Part shown: positions 55,629 to 64,000 of the stretch, piece by piece
Layout: each line of letters starts with the position of its first letter
Position numbering within the stretch: the stretch's first letter is position 1
Assembly: GCA_963772315.1 (NCBI GenBank)
Contig: CAVYWJ010000004.1
Location: 1,798,001-1,862,000 of the forward strand
DNA length: 64,000 nt
Source: Haliangium sp963772315
GTDB lineage: Bacteria; Myxococcota_A; Polyangia; Haliangiales; Haliangiaceae
Direction of reading: 5' to 3'
The notes under the pieces: model-generated
Told to the model about the DNA's origin: nothing
The model's database searches: none
The model's input: only the letters and a program-made list of their open reading frames with translations
Made by a program: the position numbers and the translations under genes

Positions 55629-56594
55629 TCACGCCTCGGATCCGGCGGCGCGCCCCGGCAGCTGGCCGGCGCTGCTGTGGCGTGGCTCTGGCACGGAGCC
55701 CTCTCCTGCTGGCCATCCCTCTCGCTGATGGCGGCGGTCGCCATCCGTCTGCTCGGTCTGGTCGTGGAACAGGATCTGCGTGGTCGGGAAGGGCAGATCG
55801 ATGCCGTTCTCCAGCAGCCTGGCCTTGATGCGAGTGAGCACGTGGTCGCGCGCCGCCAGCAGATCGGCGCGACGCGGCGGATGGATCCACCAGCGCACGC
55901 GGAGCTTGACCGAGAAGTCGGCGAGCTCGAACACGAGCACGTCCGGCGCGGGCTCCGCGAGGACACCATCCAGCTCGCTCAGCGCGGCGAGGATGATCTC
56001 CCTGGCACGATCGACATCGTCGGACATTCCGATGCCGACGTCGTATTCGACCCGCCTCTCTGCGAAGGCCGTGTTGACCACGACGGCATTGACGAAGAGC
56101 TCCGAGTTGGGCAAGACGACGCGGCGTCCGTCATAAGTCCTGATGAACGTGGCGCGCGTCTGGATCTCCTCGACCGTACCTTCGAACTCCTTGTAGACGA
56201 TCTGATCGTCCACACTGAAAGGCTCGCTCCACAGGATGAGGATGCCCGCCATGAAGTTCTGCAGGACATCGCGGAACGCGAACCCGATCGCGACGCTCGC
56301 AAGGCCGAGCGTCTCGATCAGGGTGCCGAGCTTGAACGAAGGAACCACGATGGTGATGGCGACGAGCAGACCGACGAGGATGAGGGCCCACTGTGACAGG
56401 CGGCCGAGGATGATGCCGGCGTTCTGGTGCTTTTGCAGCCGCCGCCCGAGCCGCTCGATGACACTCCGCGCCGTCCGCGCGGCGATCAGGAAGAGCACGA
56501 GGACGAGGAGGGCCCCGGCCAGGTTCGGGAGGGCCGCGAGCGCCCCCCGCCCCATGTTGCTCATTCGCTCGAGTACGATGTCCAGCCAAGCCAT
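55629..56594 (-). CDS. Small-conductance mechanosensitive channel (MscS family)
   Basis: A 321-residue MscS-type channel with about three transmembrane helices. The pore helix region is TLIETLGLASVAIGFAFRDVLQNFMAGI, followed by the beta domain (FSVDDQIVYKEFEGTVEEIQTRATFIRTYDGRRVVLPNSELF) and the alpha/beta domain. The gating-helix Gly/Ala pattern is retained. It releases solutes on hypo-osmotic shock. The C-terminal 40 residues are Arg/Gly-rich and unconserved. Confidence 0.93.
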   Translation of the reverse strand: MAWLDIVLERMSNMGRGALAALPNLAGALLVLVLFLIAARTARSVIERLGRRLQKHQNAGIILGRLSQWALILVGLLVAITIVVPSFKLGTLIETLGLASVAIGFAFRDVLQNFMAGILILWSEPFSVDDQIVYKEFEGTVEEIQTRATFIRTYDGRRVVLPNSELFVNAVVVNTAFAERRVEYDVGIGMSDDVDRAREIILAALSELDGVLAEPAPDVLVFELADFSVKLRVRWWIHPPRRADLLAARDHVLTRIKARLLENGIDLPFPTTQILFHDQTEQTDGDRRHQREGWPAGEGSVPEPRHSSAGQLPGRAAGSEA

Positions 56595-56691
56595 ACCAGT
56601 AATCCTACGAAGCGGATCGCGCCTCCGGTACTGGCAAGCCGTAATGGTACGAGATCAAAAGGTATCCGGTCCGGCATCGTTCGGCTGGCGA

Positions 56692-58389
56692 TCAATCCGT
56701 GTGTCCATCCCGCCCCGGCGGCTCCGCGCCCCCGATGGTCGGGCACGGCCCGGCGACGAACTGGATCCGCCACGTGTCCCCCGACGTGAAGGACACGCGC
56801 GGGTGGCCGTCGAGGAGCCCGAGCAGGATCGGGCGCAGCGGATCTCCCGAGGCTTGCACTTTCGGGCGAGTCGCGGGGATGAGCGGCGTCGGCGGCTGGA
56901 CGACGCACACGGAGACCGACGCGAGGCTGCGCGAGGCGTTCACGAGCGGCGCCACGTGCGCGACGAACGCCAGGTCACCGGTGAGCGGCGCGAGCTCGCC
57001 GGCGGGCAGCGCGACATCGAGGAGCGTCACCTGGCGCGCGAGGTCTCCGGATAGCGCGCGCTCCAGCGTCTCGCGCGTCATGTCATCGACGGGCGTGCCG
57101 AGGTGCGCGACCTCCACCCGCAGCGCATCTCCGGTGGAGGTCGTCATGGAGATCGAGAGCGCGCGGCCGGCCGCTCGATCCGGCCATCGCCGCTCCACCG
57201 CGTTCTGGACCAGACGTCTGGCTTCATCGAGCTGCACCGGCGGCGGCGGGCGGACCGGGACGGGTGAGGCAGAGGAGCGCAGCGCCGTCTCCAGGCTGGC
57301 GAACGCGGTGGCATCGGGAACCGCGAGCACCTCCAGACGCGGCGTCACACCGGCGATCGGTCGCAGCTCGCTGTCCAGGCGAACGCGGCTGGCGTCAGCG
57401 TCCGAGGTGTTTCCCAGCAGGACGAGCGCGAGCTCGACCTCACCGCGCTCGACGCGCACACGCGACTGGACGACGCGTGAAGGCAGGCGCGCGATGGCGT
57501 CCTGCACGGCTGCACGCACGCGGATCTGCCAGGCAACCTCGTCGAGCGCCTCTCTGAGCGGGATATAGACCGCGCCGAGCAAGACGAACGGCATGACCAG
57601 CCGGAGCCATGCCCCGCTGCGGGAGGCGAACACCCGCGCGAGCTGGCGCGCGACGGCGCGCGACACCCGGGCGTCGTCCCTGGTCCCCAGCTCCCGCCGT
57701 TCCAGGGTGTGGACATCGACCTGGTTGAACCCCGCGGCCACGAACGCCACGGTCCCGACCACGACGATGGCGACGAAGTTGGTCAGGAACAGGAGCGCGG
57801 CCCCGCTGGCGACGGGCCAGTTGCCGGTGCCCACGCCGAAGCCACTGGCGCAGAGCGGCGGCACGAGCGAGATGCCGATCGAGGTGCCCGCCGCGGTCGA
57901 CGCGACGTCCGAACCCGGACGCATCGACGCGTACACGCCCGCCAGCGCACAGAACGCAGCGGTCAGGAGATCCAGCGCGGTGGGCGTCGTACGAGCGGCG
58001 AGCTCGGCGTTCAGCTCGTGGAACGGGAGGAGTCGCGTGAGCAAGCCCGAGCTGCCGATGGCCACCGCGACGCTGAGGAGAATGCGCCCACCCGAGCGCA
58101 GGACCAGGAAAGGCGACCCGACAGCCAGCCCCATGCCGAAGTTGACGATCGGCACCATCAAGGGCGCGATGAGCATGGCGCCGATGACCACGGCCGTGCT
58201 TCCGAGCACCAGGCCCAGCGTCGCTATCCCGACCGCGACGACGAGCTGCAGCCAGTACCCGGTGGCTTCACTGGAGTTGCGATGCAGCATGCCCGCGATG
58301 ATCCGCTCGCGCGCCGCAGGATCACTGCCGAGCAGCGTCGCGAGCCGATCCTGGAAGCTGATGAGTGAGCGAGGGAGACGCGGTGTCAT
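56692..58389 (-). CDS. DUF389 membrane protein
   Basis: A 565-residue protein with the DUF389 hydrophobic core (LVVAVGIATLGLVLGSTAVVIGAMLIAPLMVPI; AGVYASMRPGSDVASTAAGTSIGISLVPPLCASGFG). A long C-terminal soluble region contains two similar segments (QDAIARLPSRVVQSRVRVERGEVELALVL and DEARRLVQNAVERRWPD). The family is abundant in myxobacteria and actinobacteria; its function is unproven. It is on the same strand as MscS and DUF2254, suggesting an envelope-stress set. Confidence 0.9.
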   Translation of the reverse strand: MTPRLPRSLISFQDRLATLLGSDPAARERIIAGMLHRNSSEATGYWLQLVVAVGIATLGLVLGSTAVVIGAMLIAPLMVPIVNFGMGLAVGSPFLVLRSGGRILLSVAVAIGSSGLLTRLLPFHELNAELAARTTPTALDLLTAAFCALAGVYASMRPGSDVASTAAGTSIGISLVPPLCASGFGVGTGNWPVASGAALLFLTNFVAIVVVGTVAFVAAGFNQVDVHTLERRELGTRDDARVSRAVARQLARVFASRSGAWLRLVMPFVLLGAVYIPLREALDEVAWQIRVRAAVQDAIARLPSRVVQSRVRVERGEVELALVLLGNTSDADASRVRLDSELRPIAGVTPRLEVLAVPDATAFASLETALRSSASPVPVRPPPPVQLDEARRLVQNAVERRWPDRAAGRALSISMTTSTGDALRVEVAHLGTPVDDMTRETLERALSGDLARQVTLLDVALPAGELAPLTGDLAFVAHVAPLVNASRSLASVSVCVVQPPTPLIPATRPKVQASGDPLRPILLGLLDGHPRVSFTSGDTWRIQFVAGPCPTIGGAEPPGRDGHTD

Positions 58390-58458
58390 GTCATCAGCTT
58401 GCGGAGAAGGCCCGCATACCCTCCTCGGACGCGGAGCGCCGAGCGGCAGGGGAGGTCT

Positions 58459-58722
58459 TCACGAGCGGGGACGTCGCCGGTTCTTGTCGATGATGCCGAC
58501 GATGATCAGGACGAACGCCACCAGCCGGAACACATAGGTGTAATGGCGAGACTCGGTGTCCGGCTGAAGCACGCCGAGGCCGACCCAGGTCAACGAGAAC
58601 GCCCAGAACGCCAGGCAGAAGAACAGGAAGAGGCGGTCGCGCGTCGAGCGCCAGAACTGCAGGAAGAAGAGGCCCGCGACCCAGCTGGCCATCGCGAGCG
58701 CGCCCCAGAGGAACTCGTTCAT
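58459..58722 (-). CDS. Small membrane protein (DUF5985-like)
   Basis: An 87-residue inner-membrane protein with three hydrophobic helices (FLWGALAMASWVAGLFFLQFW; LFLFFCLAFWAFSLTWVGL; YVFRLVAFVLIIVGIID). It resembles DUF5985 proteins, which occur in adjacent pairs as here. The basic C-terminus KNRRRPRS should be cytoplasmic. The function is unknown. Confidence 0.78.
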   Translation of the reverse strand: MNEFLWGALAMASWVAGLFFLQFWRSTRDRLFLFFCLAFWAFSLTWVGLGVLQPDTESRHYTYVFRLVAFVLIIVGIIDKNRRRPRS

Positions 58723-58732
58723 GGCGTCCTCC

Positions 58733-58990
58733 TCATTTCGACTCCGAGACCAGCCCGATGAGGAGCATCATCAGGGCGACGAGCGCGATGGCGCTCCGCC
58801 ACAGGCTGAGGTCGAATTGCGGAACCAGCACCAGGTCGAGGAACAGCAAGACGTTGTTCAGCGCCAGGCCCGCGAAGCAGAGGCTGCTCCAGAAGAGGAG
58901 CTTGCCGCGGCTCGCGCGGTAGCCGCGAAACAGCATGATCGCGCAGACGACGCTGGTGAGCGCGCACAGGAGGTAGACCGCCTCAGCCAT
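58733..58990 (-). CDS. Small membrane protein (DUF5985-like), paralogue of the next gene
   Basis: An 85-residue protein with three predicted helices (VYLLCALTSVVCAIMLFRGY; LLFWSSLCFAGLALNNVLLFLDL; SAIALVALMMLLIGLV). Its layout matches the 87-residue protein 10 bp downstream. It overlaps the preceding 138-residue gene by 8 bp, so three small genes form one transcript and may make a complex. Confidence 0.78.
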   Translation of the reverse strand: MAEAVYLLCALTSVVCAIMLFRGYRASRGKLLFWSSLCFAGLALNNVLLFLDLVLVPQFDLSLWRSAIALVALMMLLIGLVSESK

Positions 58991-59399
58991 CTTTCTTCTT
59001 GCCTCCCACGCCGACGAAGAAGGCGTCCGCGAACGTCCGCATCGCCGATGTTCGCACGCGCTCGATCGCGTTCTTGTTCATCAGTTTGATCACCTCGAGC
59101 CGATGCTCCTCGTAACCCTCGGAGAGCGCGTGGATGGTGGCCTCCAGGTTCGGAGCGCCCTGCCGGTATCGGTAGGATCGCCCGGCTCCGTCAACCCGGA
59201 CGTCAACGAGGCTCGAGCGGCACAGGTCTTCGAGGGCTGTCGCCGCGTCATCAGGATCCATGTTCATGCTCAGCGCGCGGGCGACCGAGTCTGGAGTCCA
59301 GGTGTCGCCGCGCCTCCGGTGCAGCAGCAGCAGGATCTCGAGCTGCTCGAACGACTCGATGTGGTCGCGCAGCAGGGCTTTCACGTCGTCCGAGATCAT
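58983..59399 (-). CDS. Winged-helix-like small cytoplasmic protein
   Basis: A 138-residue protein, not assigned to a family by name. Residues 5-75 look like a winged helix (SFEQLEILLLLHRRRGDTWTPDSVARALSMNMDPDDAATALEDLCRSSLVDVRVDG), then a helix-rich tail ending GGKKKDG. It starts the operon with the two DUF5985-like genes (8-bp overlap). It may regulate or dock to those membrane proteins. Confidence 0.7.
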   Translation of the reverse strand: MISDDVKALLRDHIESFEQLEILLLLHRRRGDTWTPDSVARALSMNMDPDDAATALEDLCRSSLVDVRVDGAGRSYRYRQGAPNLEATIHALSEGYEEHRLEVIKLMNKNAIERVRTSAMRTFADAFFVGVGGKKKDG

Positions 59400-59421
59400 G
59401 CTGTCATCCCTACGGATATAT

Positions 59422-60855
59422 TCATTGATCGGCTGATGCCTCCGCCTCTTCCAGCGTCCTGGCGGCGCCCGGGACCGGCTGTTCGGAGAGCAGGATCCTG
59501 CCCACGATCAACCCTGCGACCGCCGCCAGCCCCGAGGAGAGCAGCACCGCCAGCTTGGCCGCTGCGAGCAGGGCCGCGTCGGAGAACGCCAGGCCAGCGA
59601 TGAAGATCGCCATGGTGAAGCCGATGCCGGCGACTATGCCGACGAGGAGGATGCCTGGCCAGGTGACGCCGCGAGGCAGCGAGCAGATGCCGAGCTTCAC
59701 CGTCACGAGGCTCGCGAGGAGGATTCCAATCGGCTTGCCCAGCACCAGCCCCAGCAGCACGCCCAGGATGACCGACGTCGAGCTGGCGTCGAGGCTCGAG
59801 AGCCCCTGCAGGCCGACGCCGGCGTTCGCGAGCGCGAACAGCGGCATGATCCCGAACGCGACCCACGGGTGCAGCGCGGTCTGTATGCGTACGACCGGGG
59901 CCAGGGCCTCCCGCTGTGCCTGGTCGATCCGGCGCAGCGGCGCCTGCAGGTCGTGGACGTCGTGGCCCTCGCGCTGGCTGCTGGTACGGAACTCCTCGAC
60001 CGCCTCGTGCGCCGCGGTGACGAAGCCTTGCTTTCCGAACCACGCGCGCACCGGCGTGAGCAGGCCGAGGATCACGCCGGCGATCGTCGGATGGATGCCG
60101 GCCTGGAGCATTCCTGTCCAGAGGACGACCCCGGGCACCACGTAGGCCAGGGGACGCCGGACACCGAAGCGCTGGAACACCAGCACGCCCAGCACGCCCA
60201 GGGCCGCGACCAGGAGGCCGATCCACGAGACCCCGGCCGAATAGAAGATCGCGATGACCAGGATGGCCCCGATGTCGTCGATGATCGCCAGCGCGAGCAG
60301 CAGGACGCGCAGGGCGGGAGGCACACGCTTGCCGAGCAGGGCCATGACGCCGACGGCGAACGCGATGTCGGTCGCCATGGGAATCCCCCAGCCTTGCCGC
60401 GGCGCCGGGGCATCGTTCAGCGCGACGTAGATCAGCGCCGGCGCGATCATGCCGCCAATGGCCGCGGCAACGGGCAACGCGGCCCGCTTGAAGTCCGCGA
60501 GCTCTCCTTCGTAGATCTCGCGGCGGATCTCGAGCCCGACGACGAAGAAGAAGATCACCATCAAGGCGTCGTTGATCCAGAAGTGGAGCGTCTGCGTGAA
60601 CACGTGCTGGCCGATCCCGACGGTGATCGGCGTGTGCCACAGATGATCGTACGACGCCGACCAGGGCGAGTTGGCCCAGACCATGGCGACGGCGGCCGCG
60701 ACCAGCAGCACGATACCGCTGGCCGCCTCGATGTGCAGGAATCGATCGAGCGGGCGGAAGATCTTCTCCGCCACGCTGCGAGCGAGGTCCGACGCCTCGG
60801 GAGGGGTGGGCGCCGGAGGGATGGACGCCGGGGTCAGCAATCGAGGATCGTGCAC
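59422..60855 (-). CDS. nhaA: Na+/H+ antiporter NhaA
   Basis: A 477-residue antiporter with the NhaA core. Motifs: LHFWINDALMVIFFFVVGLEIRREI, GWGIPMATDIAFAVGVMALLG, ALAIIDDIGAILVIAIFYS (transport Asp pair), and FALANAGVGL. A non-conserved loop of about 50 residues (SSQREGHDVHDLQAPLRRID) lies between halves, as in longer NhaA variants. No ATG is available near the N-terminus, so GTG 60855 with AGAGG upstream is chosen; TTG 60840 is possible. It exchanges Na+ for H+ at alkaline pH or high salt. Confidence 0.93.
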   Translation of the reverse strand: MHDPRLLTPASIPPAPTPPEASDLARSVAEKIFRPLDRFLHIEAASGIVLLVAAAVAMVWANSPWSASYDHLWHTPITVGIGQHVFTQTLHFWINDALMVIFFFVVGLEIRREIYEGELADFKRAALPVAAAIGGMIAPALIYVALNDAPAPRQGWGIPMATDIAFAVGVMALLGKRVPPALRVLLLALAIIDDIGAILVIAIFYSAGVSWIGLLVAALGVLGVLVFQRFGVRRPLAYVVPGVVLWTGMLQAGIHPTIAGVILGLLTPVRAWFGKQGFVTAAHEAVEEFRTSSQREGHDVHDLQAPLRRIDQAQREALAPVVRIQTALHPWVAFGIMPLFALANAGVGLQGLSSLDASSTSVILGVLLGLVLGKPIGILLASLVTVKLGICSLPRGVTWPGILLVGIVAGIGFTMAIFIAGLAFSDAALLAAAKLAVLLSSGLAAVAGLIVGRILLSEQPVPGAARTLEEAEASADQ

Positions 60856-60974
60856 GAACAGCCTCTTGAAAGGCTGGCGGCCCGACCAACCTGGATGCCT
60901 GTCGCGGCCCCGATGAGGCCACGACACCCGCACACAGTGTATCGAATTCTCGAGGCACGTCAATTCCAGGAGCT

Positions 60975-62786
<1,812 letters not shown>

Positions 62787-62900
62787 TATGACGCGACGCG
62801 AGGGTCTGGCGATGGCTCCGGCCGCCCAGTTTCGACGTCGAGGCCCCACATCGTAGGCACCAGGTGACGGTGCACGGAATCTGGGTTACTCTCGCGGGCG

Positions 62901-63614
62901 ATGCGCTTGGAGCGATTCGGCGACCTCGACGTGCGGATCACTGGAGGTACCGACGGCCGCGGTGGCGGCAACGGGCCCGTGGTCGTGCTCTTGCACGGAT
63001 TCGGCGCGCCCGGCACCGATCTGGTACCGCTGGGCCAGGCGATCGACGTGCCCGCGGCGGCGCGCTTCGTGTTCCCGGCCGCGCCGATGGTGTTGCCGGC
63101 GTACTTCGGCGACTCGCGGGCGTGGTGGATGATCGACATGGCCGGGATCGAGCGGGTGCTGGCGTCGGGGCGGCTGCCGGACTTCGCCAGCGAGGTGCCG
63201 CATGGGCTCGGCGATGCGCGCGCCAAGCTCGCGACCATGCTCGAGGTGATGCACGCCCGCATGGACGCGGCGCCCGCGCCGGTGGTCCTGGGCGGCTTCT
63301 CGCAAGGCGCGATGCTGGCGTGCGATCTGGCCCTGCGCACCAGCGTGCCGCTGGCCGGCGTGGCGCTGCTCTCGGGCACGCTCCTGTGCGCGCACGAGTG
63401 GCTGCCGCTGATGAGCGCGCGCGCCGGGCTGCGGGTGTTCCAGAGCCACGGCTACACGGATCCGCTGCTGCCGTTCCAGGCCGCGGAGCGCCTGCGCGAT
63501 CACCTGCAGTCGGCGGGGCTCGACGTGTCGTGGCAGGCGTTCTCGGGCGGGCACGAGATCCCGATGCGGGTCTTGCAGAGCCTGGGACAGTTCCTGCGCG
63601 CGGTCCTGGCCTGA
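62901..63614 (+). CDS. Carboxylesterase/phospholipase (abhydrolase_2)
   Basis: A 237-residue soluble esterase. The oxyanion loop is LLHGFGAPGTDL, nucleophile S134 is in GGFSQGAM, D187 in HGYTDPLLPF and H218 in GGHEIPM, a complete triad. The family covers acyl-protein thioesterase/lysophospholipase-like carboxylesterases. It is divergent from the Omp85-like gene. Confidence 0.9.
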   Translation: MRLERFGDLDVRITGGTDGRGGGNGPVVVLLHGFGAPGTDLVPLGQAIDVPAAARFVFPAAPMVLPAYFGDSRAWWMIDMAGIERVLASGRLPDFASEVPHGLGDARAKLATMLEVMHARMDAAPAPVVLGGFSQGAMLACDLALRTSVPLAGVALLSGTLLCAHEWLPLMSARAGLRVFQSHGYTDPLLPFQAAERLRDHLQSAGLDVSWQAFSGGHEIPMRVLQSLGQFLRAVLA

Positions 63615-63633
63615 GCGCGGCAGCGCGTGAGCC

Positions 63634-64000
63634 TCAGGCGTCGTCGCGGAAGCGGGGCACGCGGGCGACGAAGTCGTCATCGCCGAGGCGGGCGCAGAGA
63701 TCTTCGAGCATGCCCTCGCGCGCGCCCTGCCAGGCCAGGTCGTCGAGCGTCTCGGGCAGGGGCACGTCCGTGCGCAGCGTCGCCAGCGTCCGGTACAGGC
63801 GTGACTCGGGGCGGTGCGCGCGCAGGCTCGCGGCCAGCGCGGCCGCGCCTCTGACCGGCACCCCCCAGTCGGCCTCGTGGTCGGGAATGGCATCGATGTG
63901 GCCGTAGCGGCTCAGCACCGCGCCCGCAGACTTGGCGCCCCAGCGCGGCACGCCGGGGATGCCGTCGGCGGTGTCGCCGACCAGGGCCAGGAAGTCGGGG
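63634..64000 (-). CDS. 5'-3' exonuclease (PolA N-terminal/XNI-like), 5' part outside window
   Basis: C-terminal about 122 residues of a 5'-3' exonuclease. From the window edge it reads PDFLALVGDTADGIPGVPRWG followed by AKSAGAVLSRYG, the helix-hairpin-helix DNA-binding and metal-site region of the flap-endonuclease family (canonical GDxxDNIPGVPGIG with K). It ends with PETLDDLAWQGAREGMLEDLCARLGDDDF. With no polymerase domain following, it is a stand-alone exonuclease rather than DNA polymerase I. Confidence 0.85.
   Translation of the reverse strand, partial: PDFLALVGDTADGIPGVPRWGAKSAGAVLSRYGHIDAIPDHEADWGVPVRGAAALAASLRAHRPESRLYRTLATLRTDVPLPETLDDLAWQGAREGMLEDLCARLGDDDFVARVPRFRDDA

Overview
The window is a high-GC chromosomal segment (roughly 70% G+C by eye) whose gene content points to a myxobacterium-like member of the Myxococcota. 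The indicators are a 1026-residue Ser/Thr kinase fused to a STAND-type ATPase, a PEGA-domain periplasmic protein, an 823-residue protein built of Cys-rich Asp-Gly repeats (DUF4215/myxococcal disulfide-repeat type), several Cys-rich lipoproteins, and long intergenic regions. No tRNA, rRNA or CRISPR array was recognised. This assignment is inference from families, not from a marker gene.

Layout. 1-4.8 kb: partial alpha/beta hydrolase, DUF523 protein, asparaginyl-tRNA synthetase, single-domain response regulator, MORN/YwqK-repeat lipoprotein. 4.8-14 kb: unknown protein, kinase-STAND protein, PEGA protein, giant Cys-rich repeat protein, unknown protein. 14-24.4 kb: PAS histidine kinase, APC permease plus aminotransferase, molybdopterin oxidoreductase, GFA protein, polysaccharide deacetylase, acyl-CoA dehydrogenase, unknown protein. 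24.5-24.9 kb: eight-copy 42-bp repeat array with a palindrome in nearly every unit. 25-29 kb: SDR, VOC protein, transposase relic, disrupted DHFR-family gene, GNAT, Cys-rich lipoprotein. 29.4-31.7 kb: unannotated small peptide gene with a double-Gly leader, then an old-yellow-enzyme/TetR pair with operator-like inverted repeats. 31.8-43.5 kb: CHAP-like protein with VQRK motifs, argC and a Xanthomonas-type bifunctional argB(A), ABC1/UbiB kinase, nitrilase, double M16 peptidase, small outer-membrane protein, quinone oxidoreductase. 43.5-48.4 kb: four-gene operon PP2C - degenerate kinase - isochorismatase - vWA, resembling a TerY-P triad with an extra hydrolase. 48.6-52.4 kb: protoglobin, BP74-like protein, DapA-family/cupin pair, a 20-codon protoglobin N-terminal relic, and a MarR regulator with a Cys cluster. 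52.4-60.9 kb: same-strand envelope/osmotic cluster (GH15, DUF2254, MscS, DUF389, two DUF5985-like, winged-helix-like, NhaA). 60.9-64 kb: Omp85-like protein, carboxylesterase, and a partial 5'-3' exonuclease.

Two cross-cutting observations stand out. First, five well-conserved genes (histidine kinase, acyl-CoA dehydrogenase, argB, M16 peptidase, quinone oxidoreductase) are each broken by one extra base, and in every case removing that base restores GAGCTC within GCGAGCTC. This looks like a motif-linked sequencing artefact (perhaps a modified site) rather than gene decay, so I annotate these as single genes with an apparent frameshift. Second, the candidates for undescribed biology are the 42-bp helically phased palindrome array, the vWA/kinase/PP2C operon carrying an isochorismatase, and the short GG-leader peptide gene with a structured 5' region.
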